A stretch of DNA of 64,000 nt, taken from positions 645,506-709,505 of the forward strand of contig NZ_OESQ01000001.1 in NCBI RefSeq assembly GCF_900240245.1, given 5' to 3'. The notes beneath the pieces were generated by a model. That model did not search any database. It saw nothing but the letters and a program-made list of their open reading frames with translations, and was not told the DNA's origin. Shown here piece after piece: positions 34,412 through 43,172 of this stretch (positions are counted from its first letter, which is position 1; each line of letters opens with the position of its first letter). The position numbers and the translations under genes are program-made. The DNA is from Lachnoclostridium edouardi (GTDB lineage Bacteria > Bacillota > Clostridia > Lachnospirales > Lachnospiraceae).

Positions 34412-35722
34412 TTAGTTTCCTTCCTTTCGTAAATCTGTAACTCTTTTGGCTTTTCCTTCAAACCTTCTTAAAGTATTTGGGGATACTAATTTTACAATGG
34501 CGTCCAAACCTAAAATCATTCTCAGCCTGGATTTTATATTTTCTTCAATTCTCTCCAGCGCTCCGTAGGAGTCTCCCATAGAGTCCGGCTCAATTTCCAC
34601 TTTGATTTCCAAAATGTCAGAATGATTCTTTCTGCTTACTATGATTTCATAGTGAGGTCCGATTCCCTCTGTTTTTAACAGCACCTCTTCAATTTGACTT
34701 GGAAATACGTTGACGCCGCGGATTTTCAGCATATCGTCTGTTCTGCCTGACAGGTTTTCCATGCGAGCTGTAGTTCTTCCACATTTACACGGCTCATAAA
34801 ACAGCCTGGAAATATCCCTGGTGCGGTAGCGGATCAAAGGCAAAGCTTCTTTTGTCAGGCATGTGACGACTACCTCCCCCTTTTCTCCAGGGGGCAGCAC
34901 CTCCCCTGTTTTAGGGTCAATAATCTCCATCAGGAAATGGTCTTCATTAATATGCATACCGCAAAGCTCCAGACATTCTCCTGAAACTCCAGGTCCCATA
35001 AGCTCGCTCATTCCGTAATTCTGAGTCAGCTTCAGATCCCTGCCCCACACCTTATACATTTCCTCTCTCATGGCTTCCGTCATAAGCTCGCTGCCTACTA
35101 AAGCCACCTGAATCTGCAGATCTTTCTTTGGGTCTAAGCCGATCTGTTTTGCAACCTCTGCAATGCGCAAAGCGTAGGAAGGCGTTGCAACTAAAAGAGT
35201 GCTTCCAAAGTCCTTCATATACATCAGCTGTTTTTCTGTATTTCCTGTGGAGGAAGGCACAATAGCCGCTCCCACCTTCTCCAGGCCATAATGAAGGCCC
35301 AGAGCGCCTGTAAACATGCCGTATCCAAAACAGATCTGGGCTACGTCCTTAGACGTAGCTCCTCCTGCGCAGGCAAGTCGGGCTACACATTCCCTCCAAA
35401 CTTCAATATCATTATCTGTATATCCCACTACTGTAGGCTTTCCTGTAGTGCCGCTGGAAGCGTGAATTCTTTTTAACTCATCCTTCCCTACAGCAAACAG
35501 TCCAAAGGGATAGGTGTCCCTCATATCCTGCTTTGTTGTAAACGGCAGTCTGCCCACATCTTTTAAGGTTTTAATATGTTCCGGCCTGATTCCAATTTCA
35601 TCCATTTTTTTTCGGTAAGCAGGCACCTTTTCATATACGCGCTGAACAGTCTTTTTCAATCTAAAAAGCTGCAGTTCCTGGATTTCCTGTCTGGAAAAGG
35701 TTTCTTCTTTCGCCCAAATCAT
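34412..35722 (-). CDS. paaK: Phenylacetate-CoA ligase (PaaK family), copy 2
   Basis: A 436-residue paralogue of the downstream PaaK with the same motifs: IHASSGTTGKPTVVGYT, QNYGMSELMGPGV, RTDDMLKIRGVNVFPSQIE and the cysteine pairs (GECLELCG, YEPCKCGRT). GAGGA lies before the ATG. It heads the paaK-iorA-iorB-paaK-ACT operon. Two ligases in one operon suggest different aryl acids (for example phenyl- versus indole-acetate) or opposite working directions, which the sequence alone cannot tell. An 11-base inverted repeat covers its promoter region. Confidence 0.93.
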   Translation of the reverse strand: MIWAKEETFSRQEIQELQLFRLKKTVQRVYEKVPAYRKKMDEIGIRPEHIKTLKDVGRLPFTTKQDMRDTYPFGLFAVGKDELKRIHASSGTTGKPTVVGYTDNDIEVWRECVARLACAGGATSKDVAQICFGYGMFTGALGLHYGLEKVGAAIVPSSTGNTEKQLMYMKDFGSTLLVATPSYALRIAEVAKQIGLDPKKDLQIQVALVGSELMTEAMREEMYKVWGRDLKLTQNYGMSELMGPGVSGECLELCGMHINEDHFLMEIIDPKTGEVLPPGEKGEVVVTCLTKEALPLIRYRTRDISRLFYEPCKCGRTTARMENLSGRTDDMLKIRGVNVFPSQIEEVLLKTEGIGPHYEIIVSRKNHSDILEIKVEIEPDSMGDSYGALERIEENIKSRLRMILGLDAIVKLVSPNTLRRFEGKAKRVTDLRKEGN

Positions 35723-35764
35723 AAGTAGTCCTCACATTTCTCCTGAATTATCATTTTGCACAAT

Positions 35765-35799
35765 ATTTATACAATTATATCATACATGATTGTATAAAT
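35765..35799 (-). promoter_or_regulatory. Promoter/operator of the paaK-iorAB operon
   Basis: A perfect inverted repeat ATTTATACAAT (35765-35775) and ATTGTATAAAT (35789-35799) with a 13-base centre. One arm overlaps a minus-strand TATAAT -10 (35774-35779), and the other lies near the weak -35 position. It is 42 bases before the ATG and could bind a dimeric repressor. Confidence 0.5.
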
Positions 35800-35839
35800 A
35801 AATACCTAATTTTATCAGTGCAAAGCGTTAAATCAAAAA

Positions 35840-35872
35840 AATAACGCCCCCGCTTCCTGCAAAGGCATTATT
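35840..35872 (-). terminator. Terminator of the marR-MATE operon
   Basis: Stem AATAATGCC / GGCGTTATT (one mismatch) followed on the minus strand by a run of seven T, 24 bases after the MATE stop codon. Confidence 0.7.
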
Positions 35873-35895
35873 TTCTATAATTATTTTGTTAAATG

Positions 35896-37191
35896 TCAGC
35901 ACGATATCCTTCTGCTGTTTTTTACCATGAGAATCATACTAATGATCATTAATATAATCTGCGAGGCCGGCTGAGACATCCAAACCCCTTCCAGGCCGGC
36001 CGCCGGAGGAAGGACAAATTTTAAAAGTCCTAAAAGCAGGAAGGGTTCGCCGTAAATCAAAAAATAGGCGGCTTTGTTATTTCCTGTGGCGTAAAATCCG
36101 GCGATGGTGATTCTTAAAAATGAAGAAAATATGATTCCTCCCATAAATATAGGAATAATGTTTACAATCATATTTCCCGCTTCCTGGGAAGCTCCGAAAA
36201 ATCCAGGGATTTTTCCAGACAACATAATCACTGCTCCTGCGCATACCACAGTAACGGCAAATGCAAAGCTGTAGGCCAGCCGCCTCATGCCTTTCATGGC
36301 TTTCCAGTTGCCGCTTCCCGCGTACAGGCTCATTAAAGGCTGAACCCCGTCTCCAATTCCCTGAAGCAGCAGCTGCAGCACAGCCAGCACGTAGCTGATT
36401 ACCGCGTATACAGTTACGGCAATGGCTCCGCCGTAATCTACTGCAAATCTGTTAATAATTAAAATCACAATATTCGGAGAAAGTGTTAAACCTAAGGGGG
36501 AAATCCCTGTTTCCCCAATTTTAGATAAATACTTTTTCACTGGCAATAGGTTTGAAACAGAAACTCTGATTTCCTTTTTTAAAACAAACAAAATACAGGG
36601 AACCATTGTCACCGCCTGGCCTATAATCGTAGCCCATGCGGCGCCGGCTAGGCCCTGCTGCCATGCGGAAACAAATAAATAATCTAATACTACATTTGTC
36701 ATAAAGCCTGCCATCATATAGACCATGGCAAGTATGACGGCGCCGTAATTTCGCAGTACGGGCAAAAGTCCGGTGGAAATAATCTGACAGGCCGCTCCTA
36801 ATATGATGACGCCAATATATTCCTTTGCTCCCTTTAAAATTTCCCCCTTAGCTCCAAACGACTTTAGCAAAGGTTCGTGGAAGATCCACAGAATCATGGT
36901 CAGGCAAACAGATGCAAAGGCCAGGAGAAATATTGTGTTCCCCAAATATCCTTTTTCATTCTCCCTTTCTCCTCTGCCCCTGGAAAAGGCAATGTTCACT
37001 GCTCCTCCCATGCCGATTCCTGTTCCTACAGCCTGAATCAAAGCAGTAATCGGATAGCCAATATTAATGGAGGCTAGTCCGGTATCTCCTACATTCTGGC
37101 CTACAAAATAGCCGTCCACAATGGCGTATACGCCGGAAAATGCAAAGGCCAGCATAGCAGGAAGCACATTTAAAAAAAAGGTCTTCTTCAC
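35896..37191 (-). CDS. MATE family efflux transporter
   Basis: A 431-residue twelve-helix MATE protein (N-terminal FSGVYAIVDGYFVGQNVGDTGLASINIGYPI is typical of the MepA-like group). It overlaps the upstream MarR gene by 4 bases (ATGA), a classic regulator-pump pair. It probably exports cationic drugs or metabolites; the substrate is unknown. A terminator follows. No guanidine-type leader was recognised in front of the marR gene. Confidence 0.9.
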   Translation of the reverse strand: MKKTFFLNVLPAMLAFAFSGVYAIVDGYFVGQNVGDTGLASINIGYPITALIQAVGTGIGMGGAVNIAFSRGRGERENEKGYLGNTIFLLAFASVCLTMILWIFHEPLLKSFGAKGEILKGAKEYIGVIILGAACQIISTGLLPVLRNYGAVILAMVYMMAGFMTNVVLDYLFVSAWQQGLAGAAWATIIGQAVTMVPCILFVLKKEIRVSVSNLLPVKKYLSKIGETGISPLGLTLSPNIVILIINRFAVDYGGAIAVTVYAVISYVLAVLQLLLQGIGDGVQPLMSLYAGSGNWKAMKGMRRLAYSFAFAVTVVCAGAVIMLSGKIPGFFGASQEAGNMIVNIIPIFMGGIIFSSFLRITIAGFYATGNNKAAYFLIYGEPFLLLGLLKFVLPPAAGLEGVWMSQPASQIILMIISMILMVKNSRRISC

Positions 37192-37631
37192 TTTTCAGAG
37201 TCCTCCATTAATCCCTTTAAAATCTCCAGGAAATGATTGTTGTACTCCGTCATTTTTCTGCACTGGTCAGCGCCCATTTGTTCCATGGCTTTTTCTTCCA
37301 TGCCAATCAGTTTAGGAAAAATTTCACTGCAGACCTTCTCCCCTGCTTCTGTTAAAAACACTGCCTTATTTCTCCTGTCTGACTCTAAGGCTTCAAAAGA
37401 AACCCACTTACTTTTCTCATATGTTTTTAAAATAGAGTTGACTGTCTGCTTTGGAAGAAGCAAAGCCTCGCAAATGTCTTTCTGAGTTACTTTTCCGCTG
37501 TACTCCCATATTATCTGCAATATAAACATAGAATTGCCGGACATATGATACTTCTGCGCCCAGTCCTCGTAAATCTTTGTCATTCCATGCCAATAATCAT
37601 AATAGCTTTTTCTGGCTGTTTCAATATTCAT
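37188..37631 (-). CDS. MarR family transcriptional regulator
   Basis: A 147-residue winged-helix regulator: KVTQKDICEALLLPKQTVNSILKTYEKSKWVSFEALESDRRNKAVFLTEAGE carries the recognition helix and wing (about residues 45-100). GGAGGGG lies before the ATG. It overlaps the MATE gene by 4 bases and most likely represses the operon and releases it on ligand binding. No clear palindrome was found in the 85-base upstream gap. Confidence 0.9.
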   Translation of the reverse strand: MNIETARKSYYDYWHGMTKIYEDWAQKYHMSGNSMFILQIIWEYSGKVTQKDICEALLLPKQTVNSILKTYEKSKWVSFEALESDRRNKAVFLTEAGEKVCSEIFPKLIGMEEKAMEQMGADQCRKMTEYNNHFLEILKGLMEDSEK

Positions 37632-37716
37632 CTTATCCCCTCCATATAGTACGATTTCGGATTATATGAGATTGACACACTTTTTGTTATTTGTCAAGAA
37701 ACCAGACAGCTTTCTC

Positions 37717-38352
37717 CTAAATTCCGTTTTTCTCACAAATATCTTTTAAGCAGCATTTATCACAGTAAGGTTTTGTTCTGGCTGTGCATACCTCTCTTCC
37801 GTGAAATACAAGTCTGTGGCAGAAATCGCTGCCCTCCTCAGGAGGAATCAGCTTCCACAAAGCCATTTCCACTTTTTTAGGCTCTCTGATTCCGTCCACT
37901 AAACCGATTCGGTTTACTAAACGTATACAATGGGTATCTGTCACAATGGCTGGCTTCCCGAATACATCTCCCATAATCAGGTTGGCGCTTTTTCTGCCTA
38001 CTCCCGGCAGCTTTAAAAGAGCTTCAAAATTATCCGGCACCTTTCCTTTATATTCGTCTCTTAATATTCTCATAGTTTTACTAATATCTCTGGCTTTGCT
38101 GCGGCCTAAACCGCAGGGCTTTACAATGGCCTCTATATCCTCCGGCTCTGCCTCTGCAAGCGCGTTTACATCAGGGTACTTCTCATATAAATCCTGAACC
38201 ACTATATTTACTCTGGCATCTGTACACTGAGCTGCCAGGCGCACTCCCACTAACAGCTTCCAGGCCTGGTCGTAATCTAAAGTACAGCCTACGTCCGGAT
38301 ATTCTTTTTTTAAACGTTCTATAGCTTCCAAAGCCAACTCTTCTTTTGTCAT
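37717..38352 (-). CDS. nth: Endonuclease III (DNA glycosylase/AP lyase)
   Basis: A 211-residue base-excision repair enzyme. The helix-hairpin-helix LPGVGRKSANLI carries the catalytic lysine, and VDTHCIRLVNRIG holds the catalytic aspartate. The C-terminal [4Fe-4S] motif is CTARTKPYCDKCCLKDIC, giving Cys spacing 7-2-5; in E. coli Nth it is 6-2-5. It overlaps the transglutaminase-like gene by 4 bases (ATGA), so translation of the two is coupled. Confidence 0.95.
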   Translation of the reverse strand: MTKEELALEAIERLKKEYPDVGCTLDYDQAWKLLVGVRLAAQCTDARVNIVVQDLYEKYPDVNALAEAEPEDIEAIVKPCGLGRSKARDISKTMRILRDEYKGKVPDNFEALLKLPGVGRKSANLIMGDVFGKPAIVTDTHCIRLVNRIGLVDGIREPKKVEMALWKLIPPEEGSDFCHRLVFHGREVCTARTKPYCDKCCLKDICEKNGI

Positions 38353-39368
38353 TTTATGTTTTCTCCTTCATTTGCATCTTCTAAAATAACTTCTTCCTCA
38401 CAAACATTATTATAAAAATCTGCCTGCATCACCCCTTGAGGCCAGTTTAGACTGATTTTTGCATACTTTTCTTTTTTTCTGGCTGTCTGCTGCAGAATTT
38501 CCGCCAGCTGCTTTATTACTTCCCTTGTCAAATAGCCTCCCCTCCAATGAAAAATCAAAGGCTTTCCTTTTCTCACAGCCTGAGCGGCCCTTTTTTCCAC
38601 ATCCTCTATTTTAGTAAAGGACATTTTTACTTCCTTATAATAAAAATGTTCCCTGCAGCGGCACTCAGGCGTTTTCTCAATTACCGGCTGATGGTCCAGG
38701 AAAATACGCTTATCATCTAAATTAAAGTAATCATAACGCACCCTGTGATCACGGCCTAAACTATTGTCAAAGGTGGCGTCTAAATGATAGTACTCAGAAC
38801 CTATTTTTATAATATTCCAGGCGTGGCGATACTTTATATTTTTTTCCGGATCAGCTTCTGAAACTGCAATTATACACCACAGCCCCAGCTTATCACATAA
38901 AGCTTTTACGGCCTTTGCAATGCCCTCGCACACTCCTACGCCCTGTCCCAAAGGCCCTATAATTTCATGGGAATAAGGCTTTTTCAGCTTATCGTACCGC
39001 ACTGAGGTACAAATAAAGTCGTGAATATATTTTTCCTTTTCCCATTCCCCCATACCTTCAGCAGGGCGGGCCAGCTTTAAAATTCTGGCTTTCATGGCCT
39101 TCTGGTGATCTTTAATTTTATCTTTGTCAAATAAATATTCAGGAATTATTTCTACATTAGGGCTTCCCGGATAAAACCGGTATTGAAATCCTGATACATA
39201 AAAAATCTCAGGGCAATCCAGGCGCAGCAGAAAGAAAATCCGGCTTAGCTCCTTCCCCTCTAAACGGGGAACTGAAAAAGAGGGAGCCAAGGCTGTCAGT
39301 CCGGCTTTCATGGCATAATATACGGTTTGGCTGGCCTTGTCCATTATATGATAATAATACGGTTCCAT
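38349..39368 (-). CDS. Transglutaminase-like (cysteine protease fold) protein
   Basis: A 339-residue protein with a transglutaminase-like core: the catalytic Cys in GQGVGVCEGIAKAVKALC, His in YRHAWNIIKIG and Asp in YYHLDATFD, in the right order (about residues 155-225). No signal peptide, so probably cytosolic. The N-terminal 120 residues and the C-terminal 100 are not recognised. The start at 39368 follows AAGGAG by 6 bases; the longer frame to 39461 crosses a terminator and is unlikely. It precedes nth with a 4-base overlap. Substrate unknown. Confidence 0.82.
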   Translation of the reverse strand: MEPYYYHIMDKASQTVYYAMKAGLTALAPSFSVPRLEGKELSRIFFLLRLDCPEIFYVSGFQYRFYPGSPNVEIIPEYLFDKDKIKDHQKAMKARILKLARPAEGMGEWEKEKYIHDFICTSVRYDKLKKPYSHEIIGPLGQGVGVCEGIAKAVKALCDKLGLWCIIAVSEADPEKNIKYRHAWNIIKIGSEYYHLDATFDNSLGRDHRVRYDYFNLDDKRIFLDHQPVIEKTPECRCREHFYYKEVKMSFTKIEDVEKRAAQAVRKGKPLIFHWRGGYLTREVIKQLAEILQQTARKKEKYAKISLNWPQGVMQADFYNNVCEEEVILEDANEGENIK

Positions 39369-39387
39369 TGTCATCTCCTTTTGGCTT

Positions 39388-39418
39388 AAAAAAGAACCGG
39401 CGTTAAATCCGGCTCTTT
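39388..39418 (-). terminator. Terminator after the DUF2798 gene
   Basis: Stem AAAGAGCCGG / CCGGTTCTTT (one mismatch, 8-base loop) followed by TTTT on the minus strand, between the DUF2798 stop and the transglutaminase-like start. Confidence 0.65.
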
Positions 39419-39519
39419 TGCGGCTTTCCAGTGTACAGCCAACTTTTATAGATTTTATCATAATCTTTTTATTTTTTCTACTACAATGTCATGGCAGCAA
39501 AATTATACTGTTCTGGCCA

Positions 39520-40002
39520 TTATGCAAGCACTTTGCCAACAGGAAATGCTGTTCTGAATACCTTTCTCACCAGCGGACCTGCAATAATCAGCTGAAACGG
39601 CAATGCCATAATGAAATTTTTTGGTATGTTAATCAGCCAGATTATAAGCAGCTGATTCCAGGCCCCGCTTTTTACGCAGGCTTCCAGACCGCCGTAAAAG
39701 GACATAACAATTACCATTGGCACCACCATACAGCAGGAAACAGCAATGATTTTCTGCCACACCGGGCTTTCCGGATTTACAAGGTAGCGGAATGCAAAGG
39801 CTTTGGCTGGTTTGGACACAATGAACCAGTCAAAACACATGGCGTAAACATATGCCATTGGCAGTCCCAGCCAGCTTTCTTTTATAGTCTCCATGTTAAA
39901 GCTTCCTGTGTGGAGCGTTACATTGTACACGCTCATTCCCAGCACCATAACAAAACATATCATTACAGTATAAATTAAACTTTCTCTCTTATGCAACGGC
40001 AT
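39520..40002 (-). CDS. DUF2798 domain membrane protein
   Basis: A 160-residue protein with four predicted helices arranged as two DUF2798 repeats (about residues 10-75 and 85-150). Each is a pair of helices with the short PMAYVYAMCFDWFIV / IPKNFIMALPFQLII pattern. Function unknown. GAGGAGG precedes the ATG. It is a single gene between two terminator hairpins. Confidence 0.78.
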   Translation of the reverse strand: MPLHKRESLIYTVMICFVMVLGMSVYNVTLHTGSFNMETIKESWLGLPMAYVYAMCFDWFIVSKPAKAFAFRYLVNPESPVWQKIIAVSCCMVVPMVIVMSFYGGLEACVKSGAWNQLLIIWLINIPKNFIMALPFQLIIAGPLVRKVFRTAFPVGKVLA

Positions 40003-40069
40003 TTTCTTATTTTCCTCCTCTTATTTTGTCAGAATATACTTTTTGAGAACACGCTTGCACAGGCAACAA

Positions 40070-40122
40070 AAAAAACAGCAGAAGCCTCCTTTAACTCGTT
40101 GCGACTTCTACTGTTTGTATAC
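40070..40122 (-). terminator. Terminator-like hairpin upstream of the DUF2798 gene
   Basis: On the minus strand ACAGTAGAAG and CTTCTGCTGT pair over a loop of about 20 bases and are followed by eight T. The upstream source is unclear because the IS1182-type element begins 120 bases away. Confidence 0.5.
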
Positions 40123-40397
40123 ATCTCACTGCGTTATAAACCGACAATCTATTAATTCTGTATTATTATAGCAGACTTTTTTCAAGATTGTAAGTGTTTT
40201 TTATTTCACTCGTTCCTCGTTTTATAAAAACTACGGGAAAGGGGCTGTAAAATAAGTCCTTAATTAGGAATCGCCAGTTCTGGCAAATGCCGGTTCTGGC
40301 GATTCCTTGTTTCAATATCTGTTATATGAACATGATTTCTGATCTTATATGTAAAAAAACGTACACTTAATAAAGCTATATGTATAACTTTTACATT

Positions 40398-41984
40398 TTA
40401 AGCAACTATTTCTTGTCTCCGCTTTTTATTATGATATTTATAAAGGTTAAAGCCACACGAAATCAATGTGACTTCGAGTATTACGTTTTTCTCGCCTCTC
40501 CGAAATAATCTTTTGTAATATTTATCCCACTTTAAAATCCCAAATGTTCCTTCTGCCTGAATACTTCGATTCATTCCTAAAAGACTTCCTTGGGTGGTTT
40601 CAAGATTTTTGATCACCTCCTGATGGATGGCTGTCAATTCCTGATTCATGCGAATTGTTCGATTACCAGAGGCCTTTGAACTGCATTCTTTTTTATGCTG
40701 GCAACCATCTCAAGATTCACATTCATAGAGTTCTTCTGTTCTTCCATATTTATTCTTATAAACATGACGTTTGCCTTTAAAGTAAAATCTCTTGCCATTT
40801 GGGCAGATCGGGTTCCCAGATTCATCCCTTCCAAAGTTTACAGCACGATATGGGTCTTTATGATATTTCTTATCTGTTGTTTCTTTCTTGAACATAGTGA
40901 ATTTCATATACTTTTCCATCCCATGCTCTTCACAATAAAGATCGTTATTGTAAGAACCATATCCCGCATCGGCAACTGGATATTTGGGGTAATGTCCGTA
41001 CATTTCATTAAATTTCTCCATCAGCGGAACAAAGCATTCCATATCTGATGCATAGTGTTTTACATCTACTGCCGCAATGTATTCATCACAGACAGCAGTC
41101 TGGAGATTATACGCTGGAAGCAGCTGATCATTTCCCATGTAATCTCTTTTTAAACGCATAAATGTGGCATCATGGTCTGTTTTGGAATAACTGTTTCTTT
41201 CATCTCCACAGATTTCTATATGATGTGCATATGTTTTCAAGCGTTCAAGATATCTCTGCAATTCCTGATACTGTTTTTGCTGAATACTTTTTCTGTGACC
41301 ACAGCCGGAAACAAACGAGGACTCCTTCAGAGCTGTTTCTTTTTTGTACATTTCCAACAGTTCACAAACATAATCAATGGCATACTCTTCCCTCTTTTGA
41401 AGCTTTACACCGAAATAGCTTAACACGTTTTGGTTCATGGCCTCGATCAGCATTGAAATCTTTTTAAAAACCTTATCTCGATTTTTTGTACAAGATTTTT
41501 TCCATATCCAGGTATATCGATTCGCATTCGCCTCTATTTTAGTACCATCGATATAAGTATGTTCCAGATCCACCTGGTCTTTTTCAAAAATATAAGTATT
41601 CACATCCAAAAAAATCTGTTCGATTGAATCTGTAAGTTCATTTCGGATGATGTTGCCGAAAGTAACAAAGGAAGGGGCTCTCATGCCATCAAGCAGGTAC
41701 ATGTATCGGATATCATTTCTACAGAGTTTTTCAATATTTCTCAGAGAACAGATTCCGTGTTCCATAAAAGCAAAAAGTATTACTTTGAGGAGTTTCTGTT
41801 CATCACATCTTGGACGACCTGTTTTGTATCCCTTCTCTACAAAATATCCTGATAGGTCAATGTGATCCATTACTTCGCAGAAAGTATATACAGGATCAGA
41901 AATATCAATTAATTTTTCAATTTCTAATGGTAATTTTAATTGTCTTACAGTATAATTATTATTGGTATTTTTAGTTAGTCGCAT
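40398..41984 (-). pseudogene. IS1182 family transposase with in-frame TGA
   Basis: A single 528-codon frame is broken by one TGA at 40710-40712. The N-terminal 424 residues include CDEQKLLKVILFAFMEHGICSLR and DDE-type segments HTYIDGTKIEANAN and VADAGYGSYNN; the last 103 residues continue in the same frame (DGCQHKKECSSKASGNR...). The TGA stands where relatives have the Cys of a YECExCxxC cluster, so a TGT/TGC to TGA change is the simplest explanation. No frameshift is present. Likely non-functional unless the stop is read through. Confidence 0.82.
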
Positions 41985-41997
41985 AATTAATTATACC

Positions 41998-42035
41998 AAA
42001 AAAACGCTGAAATCTCACGACCTCAGCGTTTTTTT
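41998..42035. terminator. Internal IS1182 terminator hairpin
   Basis: Symmetric: seven A, CGCTGA, 12-base loop, TCAGCG, seven T. Works on both strands; between the IS end and the transposase start. Confidence 0.8.
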
Positions 42036-42098
42036 AGAGCTGTTTTTTTACAGCCCCTAGCAAATAGTTTGCGAGGTATTTCACGAGCATTACTATTT

Positions 42099-42557
42099 TT
42101 ATTCAATGGCAATGTATTTCTTTTCTTCTACTGCCGGAACAGCTTCTTTTTTAGGAATTGTCAGTCTTAAAATACCATGCTTAAACTCTCCCTTAATGTC
42201 CTCTTCCTTTAATCCTTCGCCTACATAGAAGGATCTCTGGCAGGCGCCTGCGTAACGCTCCTTTCTGATATAACGGCCGGTTTTCTTATCCTGCTCATCC
42301 TGATCCAGGCCTTTTGCAGCGCTGATGGTTAAATAGCCGTCCTTTAGAGAAGCCTTTACCTCATCTTTTGTAAATCCTGGAAGATCCATCTCCAGCTCAT
42401 AGCTGTCGCCTGACTCTTTAATATCTGTTTTCATCAGATTCTTTCCGTGATGTCCATAAAGCTTTCTTTCCATTTTTTTCATATCCCTGTCGTCAAAATA
42501 CGGCATTCTAAAAAAGTCATCAAATAAATCCTGTCCAAAAATACTAGGCATTAACAT
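42099..42557 (-). CDS. Small heat-shock protein, Hsp20 family (second of pair)
   Basis: A 152-residue alpha-crystallin chaperone. The alpha-crystallin domain (DIKESGDSYELEMDLPGFTKDEVKASLKDGYLTISA... about residues 40-140) includes the conserved GILRLTIPKK strand, and the C-terminal tail has the IXI-like VPAVEEKKYIAI. It begins MLMPSIFGQDLFDDFF, nearly the same as its neighbour, so the pair arose by duplication. AAGGAGG precedes it. No promoter was seen between the two, so it probably depends on the CIRCE promoter upstream. Confidence 0.93.
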   Translation of the reverse strand: MLMPSIFGQDLFDDFFRMPYFDDRDMKKMERKLYGHHGKNLMKTDIKESGDSYELEMDLPGFTKDEVKASLKDGYLTISAAKGLDQDEQDKKTGRYIRKERYAGACQRSFYVGEGLKEEDIKGEFKHGILRLTIPKKEAVPAVEEKKYIAIE

Positions 42558-42610
42558 AAATCATTCCTCCTTAAATATGTTTATCTATATTAAAATTAAA
42601 TTAATAGTGA

Positions 42611-43030
42611 TTAACCTTCAATGGCAATATATTTTGGCTCCTCTAAGTCCGGATCTACTTTCTTTTTAGGAATCTCCAGCTTTAAGGTGCCATTTTCAAA
42701 CTTAGCTTTTATATCTTCCTTGGAAACGCTGCCTCCCACATAAAAGCTTCTGCTGTAAGAGCCTGTGTAACGCTCTCTGCGAAGATATTTATTGTCCTCA
42801 TCCTTTTCTTCTTTAGAAGAACTAGAAGAAGCCTGGACTGTTAAGTACCCGTCCTTTAAATCTGCCTGAATGTCCTCCTTTTTTACTCCCGGCATATCTA
42901 TGGTAACCTCATACCCATCTTCTAAATCTTTAATATCTGTTTTCATAAGACCTGCTGTCTGAAGTCCTGCTGACGGATATCTAAAAAAGTCATCGAATAA
43001 ATCATCTTCAAAAATACTAGGCATTAACAT
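42611..43030 (-). CDS. Small heat-shock protein, Hsp20 family (first of pair)
   Basis: A 139-residue alpha-crystallin chaperone: MLMPSIFEDDLFDDFF at the start, the crystallin domain (DLEDGYEVTIDMPGVKKEDIQADLKDGYLTVQA... GTLKLEIPKK) and an acidic tail. It prevents aggregation of unfolded proteins without ATP. AGGAGAG lies 8 bases before the ATG. A sigma-A promoter with a CIRCE operator lies 90-130 bases upstream, pointing to HrcA repression and heat induction. Confidence 0.93.
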   Translation of the reverse strand: MLMPSIFEDDLFDDFFRYPSAGLQTAGLMKTDIKDLEDGYEVTIDMPGVKKEDIQADLKDGYLTVQASSSSSKEEKDEDNKYLRRERYTGSYSRSFYVGGSVSKEDIKAKFENGTLKLEIPKKKVDPDLEEPKYIAIEG

Positions 43031-43118
43031 ATGTCATCTCTCCTTTTCCTTCACCTGTACTTTATGTGAATTTATATTTGAACTTTGGAAATTAACTCTC
43101 TTCCTTTGTTCTATATGT

Positions 43119-43161
43119 AATATAACACGCATTATTAGCAATGTCAAGCGGTGAGTGCTAA
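43119..43161 (-). promoter_or_regulatory. hsp20 promoter with CIRCE (HrcA) operator
   Basis: On the minus strand TTGACA (43142-43147), 17 bases, TATATT (43119-43124). Overlapping the -35 is TTAGCAATG-N9-GAGTGCTAA (43135-43161), which matches CIRCE (TTAGCACTC-N9-GAGTGCTAA) with two mismatches, both in the left arm. Confidence 0.82.
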
Positions 43162-43172
43162 TTTTTTTGTGA

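Larger units (their letters stand above)
40241..42057 (-). mobile_element. IS1182-type insertion sequence
   Basis: 1817 bp bounded by inverted ends: GGGGCTGTAAAA at 40241 and its complement TTTTACAGCCCC ending at 42057. One transposase gene fills most of it, interrupted by a stop. A strong AAAAAAACGCTGA...TCAGCGTTTTTTT hairpin at 41998-42035 sits between the outer end and the transposase start and would block read-in transcription. No target duplication is evident. The right flank carries a short intergenic repeat also seen near 43400. Confidence 0.8.

Noticed and set aside
35720..35895. T-box leader before the aromatic operon
   Set aside because: No T-box sequence (TGGNACCGCG) or specifier stem is present, and the leader is too short.
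39418..39978. 186-codon plus-strand frame opposite the DUF2798 gene
   Set aside because: A shadow of the membrane protein on the other strand; no ribosome site or sensible composition.
40710..40712. TGA read as selenocysteine in the IS1182 transposase
   Set aside because: No SECIS-like loop of the right form just downstream (only a weak GCAT/ATGC stem with an A-rich loop), and transposase genes decay easily. Treated as a nonsense mutation and kept only as a minor alternative.
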